DNA from: Actinomycetes bacterium | GTDB lineage: Bacteria; Actinomycetota; Acidimicrobiia; Acidimicrobiales; Palsa-688 | Assembly: GCA_021808665.1 (NCBI GenBank) | Contig: JAKBBA010000026.1 | Span: 1-55,424 of the forward strand | DNA length: 55,424 nt | Direction of reading: 5' to 3' | In this document: one piece after another, positions 47,571-55,424 of the stretch | Layout of the letters: each line of letters begins with the position of its first letter | How positions within the stretch are numbered: position 1 is the first letter of the stretch | Made by a program: the position numbers and the translations under genes | The notes under the pieces: generated by a model | The model's database searches: none | What the model was told of the DNA's origin: nothing | Seen by the model: the letters and a program-made list of their open reading frames with translations, nothing else

Positions 47571-48425
47571 TCAGCCGGCGGGGACGGTCAGCGGCGGAAC
47601 TGTGGTCGCCGGGACCGTTATAGGCGAGCCCCCGCCGCCGTTCGACGTGGCGGCAGACCCGGTCACCACCGGGTTTCCTGCTCCCTTGGTCATGATCAGC
47701 AACACTTCCAAGGTTCCTGAGCTTTGCGTCGTGACTAGCCCGGCGATGCTTGGGTTGGCTATGTGCCATGTGGCGAAGGTGATTGGTATGTCAGCCAGGA
47801 TCTCCAGCGAAGACGAAGTCCGCTCGCCGGTAAGGGTGAACGATACCGGCGCGCTTACACCGTGCATGTCGAGGAGCCCGGTCGCCGGGTAACTGCGTAC
47901 TACCCCCACAGCCGGGATGCTCCCGAGCGCTACCGGCGTTGTGAGCTTGAACGTCGCAGTCGGGTATGCAGCCGTGTCCATTATCCGCCCGCGAAACTGG
48001 GCGTTGCGTGCCGACTGGTCGCTCACCACGCTGGCCATGTCCACCCCGAAGCTCGCCGACGTTACCGACGTGGAGGTGATCGTCAGGGAACCCCACACCT
48101 TGGAGGTGCGTCCGACGGCGGTGGTGTGCTGGCCGAGGAGGATCTCGCCGACCCTGTAACCTGCCACAGAGCCTGGTCCCACGTTCCAGGTTCCGGCCAC
48201 GGAAGCGCCTGACGTGGAGCCGCCCGCTGCTGAGCTGCCCGATCCGCCTGCATGCGCCGGCACGGTGGTGGCGGAGGCTGTCGTCGGAAGCGTCAGCTTC
48301 GCAGGTGCCGCCCCTTCGACGAAGTGGATGAACACGTAAGGACCGCCGACGGCCAGTGCCACTACGGCAACCACAGCGCCAACCACCCATCTCAAGTGCC
48401 TTCGAACGAATCCCACAGCGGCCAT
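47571..48425 (-). CDS. membrane-anchored YceI-domain protein
   Basis: ATG 48425 gives 284 residues; GTG 48416, with a better GAGGAG distance, or TTG 48452 are alternatives. One N-terminal helix (VVGAVVAVVALAVGGPYVFIHF) anchors a low-complexity linker and a YceI lipocalin-like barrel of about residues 75-245 (GTWNVGPGSVAGYRVGEILLG, then RNAQFRGRIMDTAAYPTATF, then GLLDMHGVSAPVSFTL). YceI proteins bind polyprenyl or fatty-acyl ligands. A Pro/Thr-rich tail ends the protein. Confidence 0.82.
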   Translation of the reverse strand: MAAVGFVRRHLRWVVGAVVAVVALAVGGPYVFIHFVEGAAPAKLTLPTTASATTVPAHAGGSGSSAAGGSTSGASVAGTWNVGPGSVAGYRVGEILLGQHTTAVGRTSKVWGSLTITSTSVTSASFGVDMASVVSDQSARNAQFRGRIMDTAAYPTATFKLTTPVALGSIPAVGVVRSYPATGLLDMHGVSAPVSFTLTGERTSSSLEILADIPITFATWHIANPSIAGLVTTQSSGTLEVLLIMTKGAGNPVVTGSAATSNGGGGSPITVPATTVPPLTVPAG

Positions 48426-48555
48426 CTCCTCATCTGACCTACGGTTGCGCAACTGCTTCGGATGGAGACTAGACCTGCGAATCTGACTTGGCGCTTAGAG
48501 AAGCCTCAGAGAAGACTCAGAGGCTTGTGCCGTCATGCCATGGATGTGAGGTCGG

Positions 48556-49830
48556 TCAACCCGCCGGTGTGGCGGGCAGCGAGACCGTAATGAAGTCGCG
48601 TGACTCCTCGGTCGGGCCGAGGTACCGGGTGGCCGGGCGCTGCATCTGGGGGTACAGCTTCTGCGGCTGGACTTGAGACGGATCAGCGGGGTTGGGGTGG
48701 TTGAAGAAGTTGAACGTCACCCATTCAGGGTTGATGTCCAGCGTCATCGCCCGGACGGCGCCGGCTCTTTGCAGGGACTCGGCGAGGGTGCGGGCGGTGA
48801 GAGCGGGGCCAGCGACATACACCAGGGCACCGTCGGCTGTGACACCCACCCCTGAGCGGGCGACTACCACCGAGGCCCCCAGGGTTGCACCCCACACAGA
48901 CGTGTCGTTGTAGGTCGCCGACGGGGACACCTGGCCGTTGTCGACCATGGGGACCAAGTTCTGCAGCACGGAGGCGACGTTCGGGGTCATGGTCACTTCG
49001 GTACCCCACGCTCCGACGTTCGCCGAGCCGTTCTTGTAGAACACCAGCGAAGCTGCGCCGGTGCGGAGTGGAACCGCCGTCCTGCCGTCAAGGTAGAAGC
49101 CGCCGTGGGCGTCTTGGAATCGGAAACCGCCGTTGAAAGCAGCGACGGTCGTAGGTAGCTCAGCCGGGGTGATGTACGGAGGCTCCGGCCACGTGCCGCC
49201 CGGCTCGGTGAGACCGGGAACCAACGCCAAACGCAGCAGCTTAGGGTCTATCCACACGGCGCTCGTGATCTCGCTCGTGTAGACCGTGTCAGCACGGAAC
49301 TGCGACTCGTACATGGCCGGGTGGCCGTCGACGGTCGGGCCGACGGGCTGCCACTGTCCTTCACCGGGCAATGCAGGCTGAACCACGAGGGGAACGTTCG
49401 CCGGTTGTGGTAGAGCGACCGTCGTCGACCCAGCGGCCTTGGTCGTCACGGGAACCGTCTTGGGGACGGCGTTGAGAGATTTCGGCCGGCCACCTTTGGC
49501 GGGAGCAGTGTGACTGTAGTAGGCGGCTTCGAGGTGGTTGATCACGTACGCCATATGGTGGGAACGAAACCAGTCGGCCCATTTCGCGCTGAAGCTCTGG
49601 TTACCGGGAGCTCCAAGTGCCCCAAAGATCGACCATACGAAGACGAGAAAGGCCAACGCCGGCACCACGAGCAAGAGGCGCCAGCGCCGCCTACGAGTCG
49701 AATGACGGCGTCCCGCCGCGGACCGCCTAGGCCCCCCCCTGCTACTCGATCTAGTCGAGGCGGAGGGAAGGTCGTCGTCGTGTAAAGCTAGGTAACGCTC
49801 GGGAATGAGCGATGAAGAATCCCTCGTCAT
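48556..49830 (-). CDS. membrane-anchored phosphodiester glycosidase (NAGPA-like) domain protein
   Basis: The 424-residue protein starts at ATG 49830 with a ~45-residue Arg-rich cytoplasmic segment and one helix (RLLLVVPALAFLVFVWSIFGAL, split by charged ends). A large external domain follows, with TVAAFNGGFRFQDAHGGF, VWGATLGASVVVARSGVGV and MTLDINPEWVTFNFF. These match the NAGPA/phosphodiester glycosidase fold (PF09992 type), which cleaves or binds sugar-1-phosphodiesters of the cell envelope. It probably acts on the outer surface. A 273-base gap with no other gene follows upstream. Confidence 0.8.
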   Translation of the reverse strand: MTRDSSSLIPERYLALHDDDLPSASTRSSSRGGPRRSAAGRRHSTRRRRWRLLLVVPALAFLVFVWSIFGALGAPGNQSFSAKWADWFRSHHMAYVINHLEAAYYSHTAPAKGGRPKSLNAVPKTVPVTTKAAGSTTVALPQPANVPLVVQPALPGEGQWQPVGPTVDGHPAMYESQFRADTVYTSEITSAVWIDPKLLRLALVPGLTEPGGTWPEPPYITPAELPTTVAAFNGGFRFQDAHGGFYLDGRTAVPLRTGAASLVFYKNGSANVGAWGTEVTMTPNVASVLQNLVPMVDNGQVSPSATYNDTSVWGATLGASVVVARSGVGVTADGALVYVAGPALTARTLAESLQRAGAVRAMTLDINPEWVTFNFFNHPNPADPSQVQPQKLYPQMQRPATRYLGPTEESRDFITVSLPATPAG

Positions 49831-50103
49831 CAGCGAACGGCAAGGTGGGGTCGTGCCAGCAACACGCCAAAGGGACTCGGCTCGCCCGCTTTGGCCTGAG
49901 CGTTCAACGATTTTCCCCTAGTACGCCTGTGCCGCATGCGCTCATTCTCGTCACAGGCTAGCTGAGAGCGCGCTGAACATGTCTGTCAGGAGAGTCCCAC
50001 CGCTAGGACTAGACCAGGGTGCACCCAACGAAAGCCCCTCCCGCTGGCACAATAGTAAGAGCTGCTTCGCTGGCAGAGGCCCCGAAACAGGGAAGGCTGG
50101 GCG

Positions 50104-50781
50104 GTGCGTGTACTCGTCGTCGAAGATCAGACCAGGCTAGCGGAGGCGATCAGGCGCGGCTTGGTGGCCGAGGGCTTCGCTGTTGACTTGGCATCTAACG
50201 GAGAGCAGGGACTCGCTTTGGCCCGAAGCGTCCCATATGACGCAATGGTTCTCGATATCCTCCTGCCTGGCCTTAACGGTTTCGAAGTCTGCAGGAGCCT
50301 ACGTCAGGCAGAGATTTGGACGCCGATACTCATGCTTACGGCCATGACCGCCGAAGCCGATGAGGTGAAGGCACTCGACACCGGAGCGGACGACTTCCTC
50401 GCTAAGCCTTTCTCATACTCGGTCCTTCTGGCGAGGCTGCGCGCTCTACTTCGGCGCGGTGTGCGGGAGCGACCGAGCGTCCTTCGGGCGGGAGATCTGT
50501 GTCTGGACCCTGCCGCCCATGTCTGTCGTAGAGGCGACCAGGTGATCGAACTGACCCCCCGCGAGATGGCAATGTTGGACTTGCTCCTCCGCCACGCCGG
50601 TCAGGTGCTGTCGAAGGCTGACATTCTCGACCATGTCTGGGATATCGACTACGACGGGGACGACAACATCGTCGAAGTCTACGTTCGATACTTGCGCCGC
50701 AAGATAGACGTTCCTTTCGGCCGGCAGGGGATCGAAACGGTGCGGGGTGCTGGCTACAGGTTGGCGGCGGACGGCGGATGA
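50104..50781 (+). CDS. OmpR/PhoB-family response regulator
   Basis: The 225-residue protein starts at GTG 50104. The receiver domain has acidic residues at VVEDQ, phospho-acceptor Asp51 (MVLDILLPG), the switch Thr in MLTAM and Lys in LAKPF. The OmpR-type winged helix (about 130-220) contains LTPREMAMLDLLLRHAGQVLS and VEVYVRYLRRKID. The stop overlaps the histidine kinase start, so this is a cognate pair. CACAAT about 50 bases upstream may be its -10 region. Confidence 0.93.
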   Translation: MRVLVVEDQTRLAEAIRRGLVAEGFAVDLASNGEQGLALARSVPYDAMVLDILLPGLNGFEVCRSLRQAEIWTPILMLTAMTAEADEVKALDTGADDFLAKPFSYSVLLARLRALLRRGVRERPSVLRAGDLCLDPAAHVCRRGDQVIELTPREMAMLDLLLRHAGQVLSKADILDHVWDIDYDGDDNIVEVYVRYLRRKIDVPFGRQGIETVRGAGYRLAADGG

Positions 50782-52256
50782 GTAGGCTCCTGCGCCGGGT
50801 GGCTTCGCTGCGGGCGAAGGCAACTCTCGTCGGCGTGTTAGCCGTGAGCGTAGCGCTGTGCCTGGGAGCTGTCGGGCTGGTCAGCGAGCTTCGCTCCGCC
50901 ATGACAGAAGGTATCGAGGTCACGGCCCGAACCCAGCTAGACGATGTGGTCTCGTTGTTGCGTGCTGGCTCACTTCCGGCGCAGCTGCCAGCAGGTAGAG
51001 GAGATACCCTCACTCAGATAGTCGGGGCCGGAGGCCGAGTCCTCGCGTGGAGCTCGCCGTCGCTTTCGACGGGACCGATCAGCCGGGTGCAGCCAGGCGA
51101 GGAAGGAGCGCAACTCTCCAAGGTGGACGGTGTCCCTGGCGCGACGTCAGGTGCCGACGCTCAACCCGAAGGGCCTTACCTGGTATTAGCCCAGCAAGTG
51201 CCGGCGACGGGATTATCAGGTGGAGCAGCAGACGGAGAGGTTGCGTCGGCTCCGGGCCCTACCGTGACGGTATACGTGGCGGCTACGCTGCATCCCGTCG
51301 ACCAGGCGACTGCGACGGTCGCCTGGTCACTGGCGGCTGGCCTTCCAGTTGTGATCGGATTGGTTGCGATCCTGATATGGCTTCTAGCTGGACGTACCCT
51401 GCGGCCGGTCGAGGCGATACGCGAGGAAGTGGCCGACATTTCCGGAGATGACCTCCACCGTCGGGTGCCGGTGCCCGATTCCCACGATGAGGTCGCCAGG
51501 CTCGCGGAGACCATGAACGAGATGCTCGACAGGCTGCAGACGGCAGCGGACGCCCAACGCAGGTTCGTGTCGGACGCGTCCCACGAGCTCCGCAGCCCTC
51601 TAGCGGTGCTTCAAGCGACTTTGGAGATAGCGCTCGCTCATCCCGGTGACATCCCCTGGCCGGTGGTAGCCGCCGACGCGTTAGGCGAGGCTGGACGGCT
51701 TCAGGGGCTGGTGGAAGACCTACTGCTGCTGGCGAGTCTCGAGAACGGGGCCGAGTCCCGCCGGCAGGAGGACGTCGATCTCGACGAAGTGGTTATGGAG
51801 GAGATACGCCGGCGCCGACCGATCAGCAGGGTCGTGTTCGACCCGGGCAGAGTCTCGGCTGCGAGAGTAACCGGTAGTCGCCGCCAACTGGCCCGCGTCG
51901 TACAGAACCTCATCGACAACGCCGAGCGTCACGCGGCCGGCGTTGTGTTAGTCGAACTGTCAGAGCAGGATGGCTGGGCGTGTCTTGTCGTGGCGGACGA
52001 CGGGCCGGGAATACCGCCGGGCAAGCGTGACTGGGTCTTTGACCGCTTCGCTCGGATCGACGAGGCCCGAAGCCCGGACGCTGGCGGCTCCGGCCTGGGT
52101 TTGGCGATAACCCGGGAGATCGTCTTGGCTCATGGCGGGTCAATCAGAGTTGCAGACTCGAAGCGAGGCGCCCGACTCGAAGTTGTCCTTCGTGTCGCCG
52201 TCGACGATCGCGAAGAGGCCGTTTTAGATCGGCCCAAGCAAGGGACGGTACTGTGA
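50778..52256 (+). CDS. sensor histidine kinase
   Basis: The 492-residue membrane kinase (ATG 50778) has TM1 at about 16-36 and an external sensor region of ~145 residues rich in Gly and Ser. TM2 is about 183-204. A HAMP linker (AGRTLRPVEAIREEVADIS) is followed by HisKA with FVSDASHELRSPLAVLQA (His269) and HATPase motifs NLIDNAERHA (N), DDGPGIPPG (G1) and GSGLGLAI (G2). It phosphorylates the preceding response regulator. The stop overlaps the DMT permease start, which suggests the permease is part of the same response. Confidence 0.93.
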   Translation: MSRLLRRVASLRAKATLVGVLAVSVALCLGAVGLVSELRSAMTEGIEVTARTQLDDVVSLLRAGSLPAQLPAGRGDTLTQIVGAGGRVLAWSSPSLSTGPISRVQPGEEGAQLSKVDGVPGATSGADAQPEGPYLVLAQQVPATGLSGGAADGEVASAPGPTVTVYVAATLHPVDQATATVAWSLAAGLPVVIGLVAILIWLLAGRTLRPVEAIREEVADISGDDLHRRVPVPDSHDEVARLAETMNEMLDRLQTAADAQRRFVSDASHELRSPLAVLQATLEIALAHPGDIPWPVVAADALGEAGRLQGLVEDLLLLASLENGAESRRQEDVDLDEVVMEEIRRRRPISRVVFDPGRVSAARVTGSRRQLARVVQNLIDNAERHAAGVVLVELSEQDGWACLVVADDGPGIPPGKRDWVFDRFARIDEARSPDAGGSGLGLAITREIVLAHGGSIRVADSKRGARLEVVLRVAVDDREEAVLDRPKQGTVL

Positions 52257-53164
52257 GCGCCGGAGCGGCAACCCTTTCAGCGCTCGGAGCGGCAGCCCTG
52301 TTCGCCGCGGGCACCGCTTTGCAATATAGGGAGGCGACCTTCGCCGGTTCGGTATCGGCTTCACCATTGGCCGTTCTGCGGCGCCTGATCGTCTCGCCGA
52401 CCTGGCTTTTAGGGACTGGTCTTTTAGGCGTAGGCCTTGGCTTTCACGCTTACGCGCTGAACCAGGGGACGCTCACCTTAGTGCAGCCGTTACTGATCAC
52501 CGGGGTTCTTTTTACCCTGCCAGCCAGTCGCTTTGCCGGGGGCCCGCCCCTCCGATTGGCGGAAATGGCATGGGCGTTGGTCCTCGTGGCCGGGCTGGCG
52601 GCGTTTCTCGTTACGTCCACTCCTACCACTCAGGGTTCCAGGGCGGTGGACCCGCTCCCGGCATTCGGTATCTCCGCTGGATCTGCAGCTGGAGTCGCCG
52701 TCTGTCTGCTGCTGGCAAGGCGCAGCCGGGGCAACATGGCAGCGACGATGCTCGGTGTCGCCGCGGGGATAGGCCTCGCCGGCAGCGCCGCTCTGATCAA
52801 GATCTGTACCGAACTAGCCACCCGAGGTCTGGGTGTGCTCGCTTTGAGCTGGCAGCTCTACGCGATGACCGTGGTAGGCCTTTCAAGCGTGGCTATTAGT
52901 CAGCTCGCCTACCGGGCCGGCCCTATGACGGCGAGCATCCCGGCGATAAATACGGTGAACCCGATCGTGAGTGTCCTCTTGGGATGGGCCGCCTTCGACG
53001 ACAGCTTTCGAGTGTCCCCGACAGCTGTCGGTGTGGAAGTGCTCTCCCTGGTGGCGGTGATCGCAGCGACCGTCGCGCTAAGCAGGCACGCCGCTATCCG
53101 CCACAGCGACATGCGACTCGAAAAGTCGCCGACGGTGAGTCGACCTCCTTCGACTTCGACCTGA
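52253..53164 (+). CDS. DMT-superfamily (EamA-like) membrane protein
   Basis: The 303-residue protein starts at GTG 52253, overlapping the kinase stop. It has about nine or ten hydrophobic helices in two halves, with GLGFHAYALNQGTLTLVQPLLITG and ISQLAYRAGPMTASIPAINTVNPIVSVLLGW, matching the DMT (EamA/NIPA-like) fold. Translational coupling to the two-component system suggests regulated export or sensing of a solute. Transport direction and substrate are not visible. Confidence 0.83.
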   Translation: MSAGAATLSALGAAALFAAGTALQYREATFAGSVSASPLAVLRRLIVSPTWLLGTGLLGVGLGFHAYALNQGTLTLVQPLLITGVLFTLPASRFAGGPPLRLAEMAWALVLVAGLAAFLVTSTPTTQGSRAVDPLPAFGISAGSAAGVAVCLLLARRSRGNMAATMLGVAAGIGLAGSAALIKICTELATRGLGVLALSWQLYAMTVVGLSSVAISQLAYRAGPMTASIPAINTVNPIVSVLLGWAAFDDSFRVSPTAVGVEVLSLVAVIAATVALSRHAAIRHSDMRLEKSPTVSRPPSTST

Positions 53165-53193
53165 GCCAATCGCCTGCCTCCGAGCCGTCTCGG

Positions 53194-54126
53194 TCAGGCC
53201 GCTTTCGATAGGTACTGCAAGGTGCGGCCCAGCAGGGCCTCCAGGTGCTTTGCGTCGGGCTGGGTTCCCACTACGGGGGGTTCTCGCAGATTGCGCGCAG
53301 CCGTGTCGAAGTGCGTGTCATAGCGCGAAGCGATGGAAAGGGCGAGGCGTCCTGCGGTCTTAACGGCCGCTGGCTCGACGGACCAGATGGCCTCGAACAC
53401 CCGTGAAGGGTCGGCTCGGTCCTCTTGGCCCGGTCTTTCCCATGCCACGACGCAGGCTGGTAAATCTACTGCGTCGCAGATGAGGGCCCATTCCCGCCGC
53501 ATCGGGGATCCTTCAGGGAGGTCTATTTCATGCAAAGTTGACGTCGACCCAGTTCGCGGCGTCTCGATCCCCGAGGGTGGTGCGCTGAACGCCACAGCAA
53601 GCGCCGAGCTAGACGCCATGTCGTTCCAGCGCGCCGCGGCCCTGCGGAAAAACCGGGCGTCCTGGAAAGCTCCGACGAGCACTGGCCTTTGAGCGGCGGC
53701 AAAACAGCAGTCTTCGATGGCACGGGTCAGCGCCAGCAGCGTCCGCTTGTCTAGCACGTGGACCGTGAGATCCGGTCGTTTCCTGCGCAGAGCAGCAAAA
53801 AGCGACAGCTCGCCGGGTGCCCTTTCGTGGAGCGGGGTTGCGAGAATCCGGTTGATAGCGGCGCTGATGGACATGCCAGCGTTGCGATATTCCAAGACTG
53901 TCCTCAAAGTATCGACGTCAGCAAGGTCGTAGCTGCGGCGTCCCCCCTTGGAGCGGCGCGGCTTGGGGAACCCATAACGGGTTTCCCAGTTGCGCAGATC
54001 GCTGACGCTGAGTCCAGTCTCACGCGACATCTCGCCAATGCTCAACGACCCGGGTGCATAGACGGAGGGATCGGCCTCCTGCGAGCGGGTGTCCGTTGTC
54101 ACTGTTGGGTCCACGGAACTACTCAT
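53194..54126 (-). CDS. MerR-type HTH regulator with DICT sensory domain
   Basis: The 310-residue protein (ATG 54126) has a MerR winged helix at about residues 27-75: LSIGEMSRETGLSVSDLRNWETRYGFPKP broken by a Lys/Arg wing, then RRSYDLADVDTLRTVLEYRNAGMSISAAI. The DICT domain of about residues 110-240 includes RTLLALTRAIEDCC and RPVLVGAFQDARFFRRAAARWNDMA. DICT domains are linked to light or redox and c-di-GMP signalling. A 13-bp inverted repeat covers its start codon. It diverges from a WhiB gene. Confidence 0.85.
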   Translation of the reverse strand: MSSSVDPTVTTDTRSQEADPSVYAPGSLSIGEMSRETGLSVSDLRNWETRYGFPKPRRSKGGRRSYDLADVDTLRTVLEYRNAGMSISAAINRILATPLHERAPGELSLFAALRRKRPDLTVHVLDKRTLLALTRAIEDCCFAAAQRPVLVGAFQDARFFRRAAARWNDMASSSALAVAFSAPPSGIETPRTGSTSTLHEIDLPEGSPMRREWALICDAVDLPACVVAWERPGQEDRADPSRVFEAIWSVEPAAVKTAGRLALSIASRYDTHFDTAARNLREPPVVGTQPDAKHLEALLGRTLQYLSKAA

Positions 54127-54154
54127 GATGACTAGGATAATCTAGTCATCATGA
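54123..54154 (+). promoter_or_regulatory. 13-bp inverted repeat at the merR-DICT start
   Basis: TCATGATGACTAG-GATAAT-CTAGTCATCATGA is a perfect 13-bp inverted repeat with a 6-base spacer. It includes the ATG codon of the MerR-DICT gene (minus strand) and lies 52 bases before the WhiB start. It is a strong candidate autoregulatory operator for that regulator or the divergent WhiB. Confidence 0.7.
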
Positions 54155-54205
54155 TTAGGTTGTGCTCAAGTCTGAGTAGCCTTATCGGGCCCGAGAGGAG
54201 TACAG

Positions 54206-54553
54206 GTGGCCATATCAAACTTTGGTGGTGACAACGACGGACACCTTGTAAGGGCCTTGTCGATGTTGAGGGTTGCCGCTCAAAAGGGCAGCGAGGGGTG
54301 GCGCCGCGACGCTGAATGCCTGGAGATGGACACTGACCTGTTCTTCCCGGTAGGCCAGACCGGTGAGGGCTGGGAGGAGACCGAGAAGGCCAAGTCCGTC
54401 TGCTGCGGATGTGTGGTCAGGTCCGAATGTCTCGCCTTCGCCTTGGCGACCAACCAACAGTTCGGGGTTTGGGGTGGCTACGACGAGGAGGAAAGACGTG
54501 AGCTTAGGAGGTCGATGAGGCGAAGGTCGGCTGGGCGCCGGATGGCCGGCTAA
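54206..54553 (+). CDS. WhiB-family transcriptional regulator
   Basis: The 115-residue protein starts at GTG 54206 with GAGAGGAG upstream. Four iron-sulfur cysteines fit the Wbl pattern: Cys38, Cys66, Cys69 and Cys75 (C-x2-C-x5-C). The turn motif GVWGG follows at 87-91, with a basic C-terminal DNA-binding tail RRELRRSMRRRSAGRR. An extra Cys67 lies beside the cluster. WhiB proteins bind a redox- or NO-sensitive [4Fe-4S] cluster and partner the primary sigma factor. The gene is monocistronic before tRNA-Thr. Confidence 0.93.
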   Translation: MAISNFGGDNDGHLVRALSMLRVAAQKGSEGWRRDAECLEMDTDLFFPVGQTGEGWEETEKAKSVCCGCVVRSECLAFALATNQQFGVWGGYDEEERRELRRSMRRRSAGRRMAG

Positions 54554-54635
54554 AGTAGCCGTCGGAGCGACAGCCTGTTCGGATCCCTGGTGGCGTGGGA
54601 GTTTGCTAGTGTCCCTCGCTGCCATTCTCTGGCAG

Positions 54636-54708
54636 GCCCGAGTAGCTCAGACGGCAGAGCAACGCACTCGTAATGCGTAGGTCAGCGGTTCGATTCCGCT
54701 CTCGGGCT
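54636..54708 (+). tRNA. tRNA-Thr (CGU anticodon)
   Basis: The acceptor stem pairs GCCCGAG with CTCGGGC, discriminator T is at 54708, and the anticodon stem loop CGCACTCGTAATGCG gives CGT. The T arm is AGCGG-TTCGATT-CCGCT. CCA is not encoded. A hairpin terminator follows five bases later, and a HEPN gene converges on it. Confidence 0.96.
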
Positions 54709-54712
54709 CTCG

Positions 54713-54738
54713 GAAAAGTGCTGGTGGGGGCACTTTTC
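54713..54738 (+). terminator. terminator after tRNA-Thr
   Basis: GAAAAGTGC pairs with GCACTTTTC (9 bp, 8-base loop), four bases downstream of the tRNA, with a T-run in the right arm. Confidence 0.65.
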
Positions 54739-54769
54739 GGCGGTCGGGAGAGTCAGCCTTGGCCGGCGG

Positions 54770-54791
54770 CGTGCGCGATCCGTGCGCGATT
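54770..54791 (+). repeat. 11-base tandem repeat
   Basis: CGTGCGCGATC is followed by CGTGCGCGATT (10 of 11 bases equal), just past the tRNA-Thr terminator and before the HEPN gene end. It could be a recombination scar of an insertion at the tRNA, but is too short to prove that. Confidence 0.35.
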
Positions 54792-54793
54792 GA

Positions 54794-55210
54794 CTAACTG
54801 GGCGGCCGGCGCCGGGCGTTGACCTGTGCAGCCCGCTCGACCAGCCGGCGGGCCAGTTCGATGGCCTTGGTGGCGTCACGCTCGGGCAGCGGGGCGGGGT
54901 CGTACTGGGCCGGGGTCTTGTAGTGGAGCAGTTGCGCGAGCTGTTTGGCCGCCTGGCGTCCGTCGGCTCCAGCCTGGCTCAGGAGGTCGACCGCCTCGGA
55001 GTGTCCGCCGCCGGCTCGCTGACCCAGTAGCGCTCCAGTGAGCGAATCGCAGGCGTTGATGCCGGCGGTAACCGCGCTTCCTGCTGCGACATCCCAGCGG
55101 TGTGCCTGGAGGCTCTCCTCGGCGGCTTGTAGCCATGCCGACGCCTTGCCGAGGTAGGCGTGGGCGTCAGCCGGCGAGACAGGGTGGCGCTTGCTACCCC
55201 GAGGAGACAC
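54794..55210 (-). CDS. HEPN-domain protein (probable toxin of an MNT-HEPN pair)
   Basis: GTG 55210 with GGGGAG four bases upstream gives 138 residues. Long helices include AYLGKASAWLQAAEESLQAHRW and VAAGSAVTAGINACDSLTGALL. Arg65 and His70 in QRAGGGHSEA form the R-x4-H motif of HEPN ribonucleases. In MNT-HEPN modules the HEPN protein is a toxin RNase held off by a nucleotidyltransferase antitoxin. The gene upstream on the same strand, which overlaps by 17 bases, looks like the end of that antitoxin. Confidence 0.72.
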   Translation of the reverse strand: MSPRGSKRHPVSPADAHAYLGKASAWLQAAEESLQAHRWDVAAGSAVTAGINACDSLTGALLGQRAGGGHSEAVDLLSQAGADGRQAAKQLAQLLHYKTPAQYDPAPLPERDATKAIELARRLVERAAQVNARRRPPS

Positions 55211-55424
55211 GGTTCTCCCCGGCGAGGTGATCGATGCTGACTCCGGCCAGGACGACCGAATCGCGGCGCAGCGCCTCCCAAAAGGCCTTCCCCGTCTTGG
55301 CTCGGGGGCTGGCGCGGCGGCGCACTTCGTCGAGGTCATAGTCGAGGATCTGGACGGGGTTGCCGGTCAGCCGGCGGGCACTGGTGGCGAAGGCGAAAAT
55401 GGCGTCGGTCCACGCCTCGGGGTC
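55194..55424 (-). CDS. C-terminal part of a probable MNT nucleotidyltransferase antitoxin (partial)
   Basis: The window edge cuts this gene; the last 76 residues are visible, ending at 55194. Segments RRLTGNPVQILDYDLDEVRRR and GKAFWEALRRDSVVLAG follow the C-terminal part of minimal nucleotidyltransferases, where a residue run like LWREIAREGVxLxG ends the fold. The catalytic GSxxRGxxxxxSD lies outside the window, so the assignment rests on this tail and on the HEPN partner. The overlap with the HEPN gene supports co-translation. Confidence 0.55.
   Translation of the reverse strand, partial: DPEAWTDAIFAFATSARRLTGNPVQILDYDLDEVRRRASPRAKTGKAFWEALRRDSVVLAGVSIDHLAGENRVSSG

Overview
The window is high-GC chromosomal DNA from an actinobacterium. 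WhiB, MerR-DICT and CsoR-type regulators, many GTG/TTG starts, leaderless-looking promoters and the tail of a protein carrying the [19 protein letters not shown] repeat fit the class Acidimicrobiia best. That placement is inferred from gene style, not from a marker gene. Nearly all of the window is coding. No stretch longer than about 300 bases lacks a gene; the longest gaps are 49831-50103, 13190-13443, 38043-38285, 25566-25793 and 9985-10203.

Region 1 (about 0.9-19.2 kb) is a catabolic and uptake island for an aromatic or heteroaromatic carboxylate. It encodes a zinc alcohol dehydrogenase; LigK-like (RraA fold) and LigJ-like (amidohydrolase) enzymes, which act on 4-oxalomesaconate and 4-carboxy-4-hydroxy-2-oxoadipate; an alpha/beta hydrolase with Cys at the nucleophile position; two bicupins; a methyltransferase; a three-subunit molybdenum hydroxylase; a TRIP13/Pch2-like AAA+ ATPase; a 4,5-dihydroxyphthalate decarboxylase-like protein; a TctA-TctB fusion; a TctC lipoprotein; an ornithine cyclodeaminase-like enzyme; and an MFS transporter. 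No LigAB-type extradiol dioxygenase is present, so a bicupin is the obvious candidate for ring opening. A short CATACC-centred motif recurs upstream of four transcription units here and may be a common operator.

Region 2 (19.3-29.8 kb) has an R2lox-like Mn/Fe oxidase paired with an SCP2-like protein, a small Ser/Thr-rich secreted protein behind a strongly folded leader, a secreted PHB-depolymerase-like esterase, a four-gene operon with three tandem YbjQ-type proteins, and a DUF4388 / RodZ-like / PAS-GGDEF group. Region 3 (29.8-37.6 kb) holds an MprF-like protein fused to a degenerate metallophosphoesterase, a HAD-like protein, HtpX, YajQ, an acyl-CoA synthetase, an enoyl-CoA hydratase and tRNA-Tyr.

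Region 4 (37.6-46.4 kb) contains a Lys/Ala-tailed protein, a CsoR-family repressor lacking the metal-binding His (CstR-like) with two operators and a divergent MMPL transporter, and a type II sulfide:quinone oxidoreductase followed by a 56-residue Cys-rich protein, suggesting sulfide/persulfide handling. A GntR/UTRA regulator, a GNAT and methyltransferases follow. Region 5 (46.4-54.6 kb) has three exported or anchored proteins, a two-component system with a coupled DMT permease, and divergent MerR-DICT and WhiB regulators separated by a 13-bp inverted repeat. The right end has tRNA-Thr(CGU), a terminator and, converging on it, a HEPN gene with the end of a probable MNT antitoxin gene, possibly the edge of an inserted element.
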